DNA of 64,000 bases from Peptostreptococcus russellii (GCF_003012055.1 NZ_JYGE01000002.1:124001-188000), one strand, 5' to 3'; counted from the first letter of the stretch, positions 34,829 to 43,746 are shown. Made by a program: numbers and translations. The notes: generated by a model not told the origin, from the letters alone.

Positions 34829-35360
34829 AATGAATTACTTATTAAAGTTATCAGCAATAGTTTGCGGTGTTATCTTCCTAATTTTAAAATATTTAAAAGG
34901 ATCAGGTTCATTGTTAGATAATTGGGAGCTAATTACAGAGGCGGCAGGATATAGTGCTATATTCACTTTGGTATATGAAAAATTCATTTGGAGAATAGAC
35001 CCTTTAATTAAAATACCTAAATTAGAAAAAGAATATGATGGAATAATAAAATATGAATTTAATGGCTCCCGAGGAACTAAGAATGTAGATATAGAGATTT
35101 CCCAAACATTAACTACTATAAATATTTCAATAAAAAGTAATGAAATTACAAGTAATAGTATAACAAGTGAGTTAATAGAAGAAAACAATCAATTCGTACT
35201 ATACTATACCTATATTACCCATCCAAAGAATGAATTTAGTGATATTAATCCAATTCAATATGGTACTAGCAAGCTTTTAGTTGATAATAAGGATGAATTT
35301 CATGGAATATATTGGACAACTAGTAAGACTAAAGGAGATATTTATTTTAAATCAAAGTAA
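34818..35360 (+). CDS. cap15: CBASS effector Cap15-like (two membrane segments plus beta-barrel)
   Basis: A 180-residue protein. Two N-terminal membrane segments (about residues 7 to 26 and 41 to 58) are followed by a linker ending WRIDPLIKIPKLEKEYDG and then a strand-rich domain of about 120 residues with alternating hydrophobic patterns. This is the layout of Cap15 (S-2TM-beta) effectors, whose beta-barrel binds cyclic dinucleotides and whose membrane part then disrupts the inner membrane. It overlaps the CD-NTase gene by 11 bases. No Cap2/Cap3 or HORMA/TRIP13 genes are present, so this is a minimal type I CBASS. Confidence 0.8.
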   Translation: MKSKMNYLLKLSAIVCGVIFLILKYLKGSGSLLDNWELITEAAGYSAIFTLVYEKFIWRIDPLIKIPKLEKEYDGIIKYEFNGSRGTKNVDIEISQTLTTINISIKSNEITSNSITSELIEENNQFVLYYTYITHPKNEFSDINPIQYGTSKLLVDNKDEFHGIYWTTSKTKGDIYFKSK

Positions 35361-35383
35361 AAAAAGAGGTTTGGCATTTTTAC

Positions 35384-35535
35384 CTCTCGACCTCTTTCTC
35401 CAAATAATTATCATAGTTTTTCTTATACTGATATAATATATCTTGCTCTTGACGAGACTGATTGAGTTTCTCAATAAGAGACTCTTTTTTTATATGAAGA
35501 TTTTCAAGGTCTTCATATATCTTTGTAATTGCGAT
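35384..35535 (-). pseudogene. Relaxase remnant, module B (internal deletion, start codon lost)
   Basis: On the minus strand the first few codons (reading through ctttgtaattgcgat) and the last about 45 codons of the module A relaxase are joined directly, with some 1.2 kb missing between them. The ATG of the intact copy is ATC here. The nuclease domain and its histidines are gone. Module B therefore has oriT and MobC but no relaxase and would need one in trans, for example from module A. Confidence 0.85.
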
Positions 35536-35536
35536 T

Positions 35537-35890
35537 TTACTCAGCCTTATTTATATATTTTCTAGTTAACATATTTTGAATTTTTATCAATTCTCTTGAG
35601 ATATCATCATTCTCTTTTTTAAGATCTTCAATATCTTCTCTATAGATTATTCCTGTACTATTTACTCGCTTTGCAATTTGATTGATGTTATTTGAATTCT
35701 TTCCTATAAGAGTTTGTAGCTTTCTAAAGATATTCATATCAATCACAAAGATAGGGGCTTCAAGTACACATTTTCTAACAAAATGTCCCATTGATTTTGA
35801 CTTGCTCATTTCAAGCTTCTTTTTAAAAAATTCTTTTTCTTCTGTTGTTAACTTAATTTCAAGACGTTCATTCCTAAATCTATTTGCCAT
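35537..35890 (-). CDS. mobC: MobC-like relaxosome protein, module B
   Basis: 117 residues with 8 differences from the module A copy: the same NERLEIKLTTEEKE DNA-binding start and GKNSNNINQIAKRVNSTG signature. The frame is intact even though the relaxase downstream is deleted. It still lies beside oriT with a GGAGG ribosome site, so it could assist transfer by a relaxase supplied from elsewhere. Confidence 0.9.
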   Translation of the reverse strand: MANRFRNERLEIKLTTEEKEFFKKKLEMSKSKSMGHFVRKCVLEAPIFVIDMNIFRKLQTLIGKNSNNINQIAKRVNSTGIIYREDIEDLKKENDDISRELIKIQNMLTRKYINKAE

Positions 35891-35927
35891 ATGAATCCTC
35901 CTTTTCTTTTATATTTATAACAGGGTA

Positions 35928-36050
35928 TTAGGGGTGACCCCTAAATCATTCCGATAGGAACAAGTAGAAAATTGAATAAAAAGAAGCGAGCCTAAAAAGG
36001 TCCGCTTCATCAATTTTCTCGTAAGTGTCCGTACACTTACTGTGCTTGCT
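35928..36050. other. Origin of transfer (oriT) region, copy B
   Basis: Same three stem-loops as copy A: a GC-rich 7-bp stem (35928-35934 with 35938-35944, loop TGA instead of TAA), the long stem, and the perfect 8-bp stem (36021-36028 with 36033-36040) followed by TGTGCTTGCT at 36041-36050. In this copy the next bases are attaaag, the uninterrupted form of the site into which the module C IS110 element inserted. Confidence 0.75.
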
Positions 36051-36301
36051 ATTAAAGTTATTTTAAAAGCAGGCATTAAGCTAAGTATTTGATTTATACA
36101 TCAATATTACCGCACTATGGAGAAAATGTCAGCGTGGATTAGTCGCTTTTTCTGTGTCCATTTTTTATTTAATCTTTTCAAAAACTTTTTTAAAATAACG
36201 AATCAAGCGGATCATATTTTCACTGTTATATATAGGGGGACTTAAGTAGTCCTATGAAAATAAAGAAAGTCTTGGTAACAATTTTAAAGGAGGAAGAATA
36301 G

Positions 36302-36445
36302 ATGGAGGACATATTAGAATATAGCATCCAGCTTGCCATGCTCAGGCAATTATTAAGTGGAAAGCTAATAAACAAGCAAGAATACTTTAAGATTAAAAAA
36401 TTACTTATGGAAAAATATAATATTTCTTCAGATTTGACCTGCTAA
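36302..36445 (+). CDS. Small SHOCT-like protein, module B
   Basis: 47 residues, one difference from the module A copy (Gly for Glu in the middle of LLSGKLINKQ). It has the AAAGGAGG ribosome site and lies 59 bases before the intact recombinase. This is the undisturbed arrangement of small gene and recombinase, and probably the ancestral one. Confidence 0.75.
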   Translation: MEDILEYSIQLAMLRQLLSGKLINKQEYFKIKKLLMEKYNISSDLTC

Positions 36446-36504
36446 ATTTAACTAATCGCGGTAAAATAGGATTGTATAGAGAAATACAAAAGTGAGGTGA
36501 GATT

Positions 36505-38274
36505 ATGAAGAAGGTTGAAGTCATAAAAGGTGAAGGTCTTTTAAATGGCAGAAGAAATGGTGCAGAGATAAATTTAAAAAGAGTAGCAGCCTATTGTAGG
36601 GTAAGCACAGATAGTGAAGATCAGCTTCAAAGTTATCATTCCCAAGTTAAATACTATACAGACTTAATCAATGAAAATCCTGATTGGACTATGGCAGGGA
36701 TATATGCAGATGAAGCTATCACAGGCACACAGATAGACAAAAGACTGGATTTTCAAAGGCTAATAAATGATTGTATGAATGGTGATATAGATATGATTAT
36801 CACCAAGTCTATATCCAGATTTGCTAGGAATACTTTAGATACCCTCAAATATGTAAGGCAATTAAAAGAAATGAATGTGGCAGTATATTTTGAAGAAGAG
36901 AATATTAACACTCTAACTATGGATGGAGAATTACTCCTAGTTATACTTAGTTCTGTAGCCCAGCAAGAGGTGGAAAATATCTCAGCCAATGTTAAGAAAG
37001 GCTTAAAGATGAAAATGCGAAGAGGAGAGCTAGTTGGCTTTCATGGTTGTCTAGGTTATGATTATGATAGTGACAATAAAACTATATCCATAAATGAAGA
37101 TGAGGCTGAAATAGTAAAATATATCTTCAGGAGATACTTAGAAGGGGCAGGGGGAAGTGTAATATGCAGGGAATTAGAAAACCTTGGCTACAGATCTCCT
37201 AGAGGCTCTAGCAAGTGGTCAGCCACCACTGTACTGGGAATTATAAAAAATGAAAAATACAAGGGAGATCTTTTAATGGGAAAGACCTTTACCCTAGATC
37301 CTATTACTAAAAGAAGACTAGAAAACTTTGGTGAAGAAGATAAGTTTTATATAAAAGACCACCATGAAGGGATTGTAAGTGAAGAGGACTTTGATAAGGT
37401 TCAAGCTATTAGACTTAGAAGGGCTAAGAATAGAAATACTGTAGGCTCAAAGAATGGAAAAAGAGACAAATTCAGTAGGGAATATGCTTTTTCCTGCCTA
37501 TTAGAATGTGGCTTCTGTGGTTCGAATTTATCTAGAAGGTCCTGGCATAGTAATTCCCAATACAAGAAGACCATTTGGCAATGTGTAAGAGGAACTAAGA
37601 AGGGAAAGAAATTCTGTCCTAATAGCAAGGGCATAGAGGAAATAGCAATAGAAAAGGCTTTCTTAGAGAGCTATAGACAGCTTACATCAAATAATAAAGA
37701 TATTGTAAGTAGCTTTCTAGAGTTAGTTGAAGCTAGTTTAAATGATAAAAGTCTTGAGAAGTCTATTAAGAAACTAGAAAGAGAGATAACTCACCTTTTA
37801 AATAAGCAAAATTCCTTAGTAGATTTAAGACTAGAAGAAAAAATAGACGAAGATCTATATGAAGAAAAGTATATAGCTCTTAGGAAGGAGTATTCAGAAA
37901 AGAATAAGGAAAAAGAAGCCTTAGAATATAGCCTAGAAAACAATAATGAAATAAAGAATAGGATGAAGACTTTTAAAACCATGCTGGAAAGAAAGGAAAT
38001 CCTAAAAGACTTTGATAGGTATGTATTTGAAAGTATTGTAGAGAAGGTAATTGTTGGAGAAATAGATGAAAACGGGAATGTAGATCCATATAAGCTTACC
38101 TTTGTATATAAGACTGGCTTTAAGGATGGATTAAATGGAGAAGATTTTAAAGCTCCTAGGAAAAATGCAAAGAAGAAAAACAAATTCATAGGAAAAGACT
38201 CTGCTGAATTGTCTTCCTATATTAATAACCAGGTAAATAAATCATGTTCCCATAGTAGTGATGCCACACGTTGA
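36505..38274 (+). CDS. Large serine recombinase, module B (intact)
   Basis: A 589-residue site-specific recombinase. Domains are the resolvase catalytic domain (residues about 25 to 170; catalytic serine in [12 protein letters not shown], and SISRFARNTLDTLKYVRQL), the recombinase domain (about 190 to 300; GFHGCLGYDYDSDN to SATTVLGIIKNEKYKGDLLMGKT), a zinc ribbon (about 330 to 380; CGFCG and CVRGTKKGKKFC) and a coiled coil (about 405 to 480). The last residues (SDATR) are read out of phase across an rlmD 3'-end scar, so the integration event itself set the C-terminus. It is the only full-length copy of the three and the best candidate for moving module B. Confidence 0.93.
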   Translation: MKKVEVIKGEGLLNGRRNGAEINLKRVAAYCRVSTDSEDQLQSYHSQVKYYTDLINENPDWTMAGIYADEAITGTQIDKRLDFQRLINDCMNGDIDMIITKSISRFARNTLDTLKYVRQLKEMNVAVYFEEENINTLTMDGELLLVILSSVAQQEVENISANVKKGLKMKMRRGELVGFHGCLGYDYDSDNKTISINEDEAEIVKYIFRRYLEGAGGSVICRELENLGYRSPRGSSKWSATTVLGIIKNEKYKGDLLMGKTFTLDPITKRRLENFGEEDKFYIKDHHEGIVSEEDFDKVQAIRLRRAKNRNTVGSKNGKRDKFSREYAFSCLLECGFCGSNLSRRSWHSNSQYKKTIWQCVRGTKKGKKFCPNSKGIEEIAIEKAFLESYRQLTSNNKDIVSSFLELVEASLNDKSLEKSIKKLEREITHLLNKQNSLVDLRLEEKIDEDLYEEKYIALRKEYSEKNKEKEALEYSLENNNEIKNRMKTFKTMLERKEILKDFDRYVFESIVEKVIVGEIDENGNVDPYKLTFVYKTGFKDGLNGEDFKAPRKNAKKKNKFIGKDSAELSSYINNQVNKSCSHSSDATR

Positions 38275-38308
38275 GACGGTAGTATTGATGTCAAGGGTGG
38301 ATAAGTAA
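38264..38308 (+). pseudogene. rlmD: rlmD 3'-end remnant (attachment-site scar B)
   Basis: Out of frame with the overlapping recombinase end, this reads PHVETVVLMSRVDK and a stop. That matches the C-terminus of RlmD/RumA (the E. coli protein ends with HLESMVLFSRVK). It begins where the recombinase stops being alike between modules A and B. It is best explained as the right attachment site left by integration into the 3' end of rlmD. Confidence 0.78.
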
Positions 38309-38338
38309 GCGTGTAATAAGATAAGTAAATAAAGGCTT

Positions 38339-38388
38339 TCCGTGATTTGAGATCTGGTTCTAAGCCGGAAGGATAATCACGGATTTTT
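38339..38388 (+). terminator. Rho-independent terminator after scar B
   Basis: 9-bp perfect arms TCCGTGATT (38339-38347) and AATCACGGA (38375-38383) are followed by five T. It lies 30 bases after the rlmD-like stop, as expected if the original rlmD terminator was carried along with the scar. Confidence 0.75.
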
Positions 38389-38577
38389 GCTTTGAGGGAA
38401 GTTATCCAAGAATGATGAAATTAAAAAGCCATCAGCAAATGCCGCTGATGACTAAGTGAGTTGATAAGATGGTTGACAAAATAATGGTGAGTTGATTTGG
38501 TGGCTATCCAATATGTCTTGAGCAAATTGCAGTACCAAAGCAAAAACTAAATTTCTGAATTCTCAAAGTCTTTTAAG

Positions 38578-38784
38578 GTGCGCCCATCGGCTGTTTTCCA
38601 CATAATATTTCCATTGGCACTAGAAAAAGTAACAAAAGCAGCCGCAGTCGAAGGACTACCAAATAATAGTTCAGATCCATATCAAGGTATATTGCATGAC
38701 TTAGCAAGATATCTTGGAGCACTACATAGAGTAGATGAAAGTGTAATCACAAAGGTACCTTCGCAGACTAAAGCGAATAATTAA
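38578..38784 (+). other. Short unrecognised open frame, probably a gene fragment
   Basis: A 68-codon frame without a good ribosome site. A stretch ending EKVTKAAAVEGLPNNSSDPY looks protein-like, but no family is recognised. Its 3' end (from 38754) runs into the first copy of the repeat family described next, so the repeat has replaced the gene's natural end. Probably not functional. Confidence 0.3.
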
Positions 38785-39207
38785 ATCAAAACAAGCTCAA
38801 TCGCAAGCGATCTCGCTAGGGTACCAACTAAGCTCAGTCGCAAGCTCCTTCGCAACGGTACCAGGTACCTTCGCACACTAACGTACGAAAGTACGATAGT
38901 AAAGGAAAGCTAGATTGAAGTAAAAGTAAAAAATCAAAAGAACTTCAAGGATAGAAATATCTTTGAGGTTCTTTTTTTATTTGACACAAAAGAAACATTT
39001 TATGGCTAATTATAAAAGCAAGCTCAATCGCAAGCGGCCTCGCTAGGGTACCAGGTACCTTCGCAGGCTAAAGCGTGGATTGAAGCAAGCTCAATCGCAA
39101 ACGATCTCGCTAGGGTACCAGGTACCTTCGCAGACTAAAGCGTAGATTTAAAAGCTCAATCGCAAGCGATCTCGCTAGGGTACCAGGTACCTTCGCAGAC
39201 TAAAGTG
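38754..39207 (+). repeat. Cluster of 56-bp palindromic repeats (REP-like)
   Basis: Three tandem 56-bp units (39020-39075, 39087-39142, 39152-39207), separated by 11 and 9 bases, begin AAGCTCAATCGCAA and end CAGACTAAAGCG or a close variant. Each contains two GGTACC sites one base apart and GC-rich inverted pieces. Diverged or partial units lie at 38754-38775 and 38793-38887. The units are richer in GC than their surroundings. They lie between terminators and encode no plausible protein. Confidence 0.8.
38939..38978 (+). terminator. Hairpin with T-run inside the repeat cluster
   Basis: Arms AACTTCAAGGAT (38941-38952) and ATCTTTGAGGTT (38959-38970) pair with one or two wobbles and are followed by seven T. 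The structure is typical of a rho-independent terminator, though no complete gene ends just before it. Confidence 0.6.
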
Positions 39208-39232
39208 TAGCTTAAACAATTCAACAAATTAG

Positions 39233-39269
39233 ATTCCCCACAGGTAGAAATACTTGTGGGGAATTTTTT
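39233..39269 (+). terminator. Rho-independent terminator after the repeats
   Basis: Perfect 10-bp arms ATTCCCCACA (39233-39242) and TGTGGGGAAT (39255-39264) are followed by six T. It isolates the repeat cluster from the genes downstream. Confidence 0.75.
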
Positions 39270-39390
39270 CATCCGTTTTTATCTCACCAAAGAAATGTTT
39301 TACGACTAAAATAATTATATGATTTATATTTTATTGAATAGGTCAATATTTATGATATAATAGGTTTAAGAATAATTAGGAGGTGCCATC

Positions 39391-39664
39391 GTGGCTGATA
39401 AAGTGTTTGGACTTATAGAGAAAATGTATAGGGAAATGCAAGAGGGATTTAAAGGACTAAAATCAGACATAGATGGTGTAAAAGAGGATGTAAAAGGTGT
39501 AAAAGAGGATATAGTTAGACTTGAAGATAAAATAGATACAAACATATGATGGATATAAGCAAACTTATGAGAAGGTAACAGAGTTAGATGAGAAGCTAGA
39601 TAGACATGAAAAACTAATTAAAGGCCATGACTTAGAAATAAAGGTAATGAGAAAAGTAGAATAA
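39391..39664 (+). pseudogene. Small coiled-coil protein gene with a frameshift
   Basis: A GTG start after AGGAGG gives MADKVFGLIEKMYREMQEGF, then heptad-like repeats (GVKEDVKGVKEDIVRLEDKI), and stops at 39549. In the next frame the coiled coil resumes at once (YDGYKQTYEKVTELDEKLDR) and runs to a stop at 39662-39664. One frameshift near 39545 therefore broke a gene of about 90 codons. The family resembles small coiled-coil proteins of unknown function common in clostridia. No function is proposed. Confidence 0.65.
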
Positions 39665-39839
39665 ACATAAGATTCTTAGCACCTAATTAAAGGTGCTTTT
39701 TTAGTAGCATAAATAGTGTAAGAAGGATGTGTCATAAATATTTAATTTCTTTAGAAATAGTCCTCTAGGCTTCAAAGTATTAGCTTTATATTATATGTAA
39801 ATTATGATATAATATGACTATGTAGAAAGAGGTGATATC

Positions 39840-40124
39840 ATGGAATTCAACATTAGACCATCAGCAGATTTAAGAAATAAATACAATGAAATATCTAAAC
39901 AATGTAAAGAAACTCGAGAACCAGTTATAATTACAGTAAATGGTAGAGGTGATACAGTGGTTGTTGGATTACAAGATTTTAAGCAAATGAAAGCTGAATT
40001 AGAATTGCTAAGAACTCTTGCTGAATCAGAAGATGATGTTCAGAATGGAAGACTAGGATCTATGCAGGAGTCTTTTGATAATCTTCGTGAATCTCTTATA
40101 GAGAGGAAAAACGAAAATGTATAA
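39840..40124 (+). CDS. Phd/YefM-type antitoxin
   Basis: 94 residues. The N-terminal MEFNIRPSADLRNKYNEIS and EPVIITVNGRGDTVVVGLQDF are the DNA-binding fold of Phd/YefM antitoxins. The acidic C-terminal half would neutralise the toxin. It overlaps the toxin gene by 8 bases, typical of type II pairs, in which the antitoxin also represses the operon. An AGAGGTG ribosome site precedes the ATG. Confidence 0.85.
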   Translation: MEFNIRPSADLRNKYNEISKQCKETREPVIITVNGRGDTVVVGLQDFKQMKAELELLRTLAESEDDVQNGRLGSMQESFDNLRESLIERKNENV

Positions 40125-40401
40125 GATTTTAAGGACAGATAAAGCAGAAGACCAGTTGAGAGATATAATATATTATATTGCAGATGAATCAGGAGACATT
40201 GATGTTGCTCTTAAGTATCTGGACAAACTGGAAGAAGCTATTAACCAGTTAGAGGAGTTTCCTAATTCAGGAAGTGTACCAAGGTATTCTATTTTAAAGA
40301 AACAAGGATACAGGGTCCTGATTGTTGGAAACCATATTGTGTTCTATAAGGTAGATGAAAAGAATAAAGTGGATAAGGATTGCTATCGATTTTCTCCTTG
40401 A
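40117..40401 (+). CDS. RelE/ParE-family toxin
   Basis: 94 residues. YKILRTDKAEDQLRDIIYYI, the central ALKYLDKLEEAINQLEEFPNSG and GYRVLIVGNHIVFYKVDE are the core of RelE/ParE toxins. The usual last strand and helix (a YRVLYGxxDYxxLL-like end) are replaced by KVDKDCYRFSP, so the C-terminus may be altered. Most known RelE toxins cut mRNA at the ribosome and ParE toxins act on gyrase; sequence alone does not decide. It is translationally coupled to the antitoxin. Confidence 0.82.
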   Translation: MYKILRTDKAEDQLRDIIYYIADESGDIDVALKYLDKLEEAINQLEEFPNSGSVPRYSILKKQGYRVLIVGNHIVFYKVDEKNKVDKDCYRFSP

Positions 40402-40758
40402 CCAAATAACCAACAAGTAATTTAGAGTGTTCAAGTATTCTTTAGAGTATATTTAGAGGCCTGTGTCACAAATGTTTGTATTCTCTACAAAGAAATATAA
40501 CAATTAAATGATAAAGGCTTAACAAATAATAGATGAGTCCGATATAGATTATAATGACCCAAAATTGATTATTTATATAAATAATCAATTTTATTAAAAG
40601 AATCAACAGAAAATCATAAAATTGTTCGAGAAAATGTGCCTACTATATTGACATAGGTCCATGCCTTGATAATAAAACATTTATCATATAAAGGAGGGGA
40701 TAAGTTAGCATTAGTATTAATATCATAAATACCTAAAATTTAAGGAGGAGGAATTGTT
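40402..40758 (+). promoter_or_regulatory. Promoter and long leader of the CWB2 surface protein gene
   Basis: No gene in 357 bases. TTGACA at 40648-40653 with TAATAA at 40670-40675 (16-base spacing) is the best promoter candidate, giving a leader of about 80 bases. Two purine-rich ribosome-like sites occur in the leader (AAAGGAGGGG near 40690 and GGAGGAGG just before the start codon). The first has no frame of note after it. Confidence 0.5.
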
Positions 40759-43746
40759 TTGAAAAAGTACAGTAAATTAATGGCTATTCTTTTAGTATTC
40801 GCAATGATACTAGCAGGAGTAGCACAAGCAGCTCCAGTAGTTGAAGCTGAAGAAGTAAATTCAAATGTAATAAGACTTTCAGGTGCAGATAGAATCAAAA
40901 CATCTGTAAAGATAAGCCAAACAGCTTATAAAGATGGAGCTGAATCAGTAGTAATCGTAGGATATGAAGGAGAAGTAGATGCTCTAGCAGGTACCCTTTT
41001 AGCTCATGCTAAAAAAGGACCAGTACTATTTACAAAAAAAGGAAAGCTTTCAGAAGATACAAAAACTGAGATTGCAAGATTGGGAGCCAAGAATGTTTAT
41101 ATACTTGGTGGAACAGCAACAATTGAAGATGCTGTTAAAACTGAATTAGAAACATTAAAGTACACAGTAAAGAGAATATCAGGAAGCAACAGAGAAGGAA
41201 CAGCAGCAGCAGTAGCAAAAGAAGTAGGCGGAAAGACAACACATGTATTCTTAGCTAGAGGGTATGGCGATTTAAGAGCAGTATTATCAGATGCTCTTGC
41301 AGTAGGTCCAGCGTCAGCTAAAGGAAACATGGCAGTACTTTTAACAAGAACAGATAAGGTACCAGCAGCAACATTAAAATCAATGAAAGACTTAGGAGTT
41401 ACTAATGTAACTATAGTAGGTGGAGAAGTTGCAGTTAATTCAGGAGTTAAAACTGAACTAGAAACATTAAAGTATACAGTAGATAGATTATCAGGAACTA
41501 CTAGAGAAGGAACAGCTATAGCAATAGCTAATAAGTACTTCGCTGGTAAAGCAAATGCACTAGTTGCAAATGGCTACGGTTCACCAGATGCTCTAGTAGG
41601 AGGATACTTAGGAGCTGCAATCGATGCACCAATATTATTCTCTCAAGCAAACAAAGTAAGTGAAGTTACAACAGATTATTTAAAAGCAAACACTGAAAAA
41701 GCTTGGATACTAGGTGGAGAAAGAGTAGTAAATAAAGAAGTACTTAATAAAGTACTAGGAGCAGTAGTTCCAACACCAACGCCGCCAAGTACAGGTGGAG
41801 GATCAGGTGGAGGATCAGGTGATAATGTAGCAGTAAATACTATTAGTGTGAAACCAACAGAGTTGACATTAAAAGTCGGCGATTCAGGAAATATAACAGC
41901 AACAGTTGAGCCGGATAATGCGGCTAATAAGAATGTTACTTGGTCATCAAGTGATACAGCAGTAGCAACAGTTGCTAATGGTAAAGTAACAGCTGTAGCT
42001 GCCGGAACCGTGACCATTACAGCAACAGCTGGTGGAAAAACAGCATCAACTACTGTAACTATTGGAGATTCATTAGTAGAAAAATCTGAATCAATCCAAG
42101 CAGCAATTAAAGCAGCATCAGCAGGAGATACTATTCTAGTTGCTCCAGGAACTTATAAGGAAGCATTGCAATTGAACGTAGAGAATCTAACTCTAAAATC
42201 ATTAGAGGGCAGAGATAATACAATAATTGATGCTAGTAACGAGGAAGGTGAAGCAGCAGATTATGCAGTACAAATAGGTAGTTCAGGACTGGGTACAATA
42301 ACGCTTGAAGGGTTTACCGTACAAGGTTGGAAAAATGGTGGTATAAATCAACCTATGCGAAGCGGTGGAGAAAATTCAGCATTCCATGTTATTGATAATA
42401 AAATAATTGCCCCTGAGAAATCTAATGCTCATGGTAATTCCATTCAAGTATCTGGCAATGGTTCTAAGGTAAATGGAAACATTGTAGAAGCAACTACACT
42501 TTCCAGCAATAAGTGGTCTGCATCAGGAATTTTAGTAGTAAACGCAGAAAATGTTGAAGTAATAAATAACACTGTCGCAGGAATTGATTCGGCTATATCC
42601 CTGGATGGTGGAAAAAATGGAAATCCGACAAGAGAAGTTAAAAATGTTACAATTAAAGGTAATACAATAACTGGTGTAAATACTGGGTTCTTAATAGGAT
42701 TTAAATCAAACGAGATTACAATTAAAGAGAACAGTATATCAGATGTGACGTACGGAGTTAGGATAGAAAAGACTGACACTCTTTACAGTGACCTAAAGTT
42801 AGAGACGCTTCTTATACCCAATACATTCCCAGAAGGTAGTGTGGTTATTGGTAACACGATTATTGTACCAGAAGAAGGGAAAGTATATAATGCAACGACT
42901 GGAGATGACTACAATACCATCCAAACAGCAGTCAATGAAGCAGCACAGGGCGATACCATTCTAGTCGCAGCAGGAGAACATACCGATACGATCATAATAG
43001 ATAGGGGATTGAAGCTGATTGGATCAAAAGCAGGAATTGAAGGAAATGGCACAACAGTTGGCTACATCAGGATAAATACAGATGAACCTGTAGTAATAAA
43101 GAATGTTAATATAGCTTCGCAGAAGACAAAAGATACATTGATTCGTTTAAACGGTACATTATCTAATGATACCTATAATTATGATGTGAGATTTGAAGAT
43201 TGTACCTTTGGTAGCGAAAATCAAAGCACGCTTCCATACCGCTCAATAGGCCTTCGAGAAGCACACTATGGACAGCCCGGATCATTTGTCGTAAAGAATT
43301 GTACCTTTTATGAAGCTACTTACAATATCAATCTATTAGCATCTGATAATATATTAATTGAAGGTAATACATTTAATGGTAAAACAAATGGTCTACAATA
43401 TACCGTTACGGAGCATAACCAAAACAATATTAATATCAAAAACAATATCTTTAACGGGGAAAGAAATATTCTTTTACCTACTATATCAAGTACCGCTTTT
43501 TTAAATGAATCAAACGTAGGAATCGGTAATGTTATCGGGAATAATTTTAAAGATGGCGCGCGAATTACCGTTTCAGTCAGCGCTCCATCAGCTGAGACAT
43601 TAACTATTCCTTACAACACTGGCTTAGGGCGAGATAATTTCTGGTTCAGTTCTTGGTCAATAAATGATACATTCAAGCCCGATGTCACGGGACCACTGAC
43701 CGAGGAACAGTGGAAAAGTAGGTTAGTAATTGTTCAAGGCGACTAA
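40759..43746 (+). CDS. CWB2 cell-wall-binding surface protein with Ig-like and beta-helix domains
   Basis: 995 residues, starting at TTG after GGAGGAGG. The signal peptide ends near AQAAPVV. Three cell-wall-binding type 2 repeats follow (about 38 to 335; RLSGADRIKTSVKIS, RISGSNREGTAAAVA and RLSGTTREGTAIAIA mark their starts). In C. difficile such triplets bind the anionic wall polymer and hold proteins in the S-layer. Next come a glycine-serine linker, a bacterial Ig-like Big_2 domain (about 357 to 437) and two right-handed beta-helix segments (about 445 to 700 and 705 to 960) with repeated I-x-GNT-I and asparagine ladders. The function of the helix is unknown; adhesion or polysaccharide binding is likely. 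The C-terminal part has less A-rich codon use, suggesting a domain swap. Confidence 0.88.
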   Translation: MKKYSKLMAILLVFAMILAGVAQAAPVVEAEEVNSNVIRLSGADRIKTSVKISQTAYKDGAESVVIVGYEGEVDALAGTLLAHAKKGPVLFTKKGKLSEDTKTEIARLGAKNVYILGGTATIEDAVKTELETLKYTVKRISGSNREGTAAAVAKEVGGKTTHVFLARGYGDLRAVLSDALAVGPASAKGNMAVLLTRTDKVPAATLKSMKDLGVTNVTIVGGEVAVNSGVKTELETLKYTVDRLSGTTREGTAIAIANKYFAGKANALVANGYGSPDALVGGYLGAAIDAPILFSQANKVSEVTTDYLKANTEKAWILGGERVVNKEVLNKVLGAVVPTPTPPSTGGGSGGGSGDNVAVNTISVKPTELTLKVGDSGNITATVEPDNAANKNVTWSSSDTAVATVANGKVTAVAAGTVTITATAGGKTASTTVTIGDSLVEKSESIQAAIKAASAGDTILVAPGTYKEALQLNVENLTLKSLEGRDNTIIDASNEEGEAADYAVQIGSSGLGTITLEGFTVQGWKNGGINQPMRSGGENSAFHVIDNKIIAPEKSNAHGNSIQVSGNGSKVNGNIVEATTLSSNKWSASGILVVNAENVEVINNTVAGIDSAISLDGGKNGNPTREVKNVTIKGNTITGVNTGFLIGFKSNEITIKENSISDVTYGVRIEKTDTLYSDLKLETLLIPNTFPEGSVVIGNTIIVPEEGKVYNATTGDDYNTIQTAVNEAAQGDTILVAAGEHTDTIIIDRGLKLIGSKAGIEGNGTTVGYIRINTDEPVVIKNVNIASQKTKDTLIRLNGTLSNDTYNYDVRFEDCTFGSENQSTLPYRSIGLREAHYGQPGSFVVKNCTFYEATYNINLLASDNILIEGNTFNGKTNGLQYTVTEHNQNNINIKNNIFNGERNILLPTISSTAFLNESNVGIGNVIGNNFKDGARITVSVSAPSAETLTIPYNTGLGRDNFWFSSWSINDTFKPDVTGPLTEEQWKSRLVIVQGD

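Noticed and set aside
39020-39207. The 56-bp tandem repeats were considered as a CRISPR array.
   Set aside because: The intervals are only 9 and 11 bases, the repeat is too long, and no cas gene is in the window.
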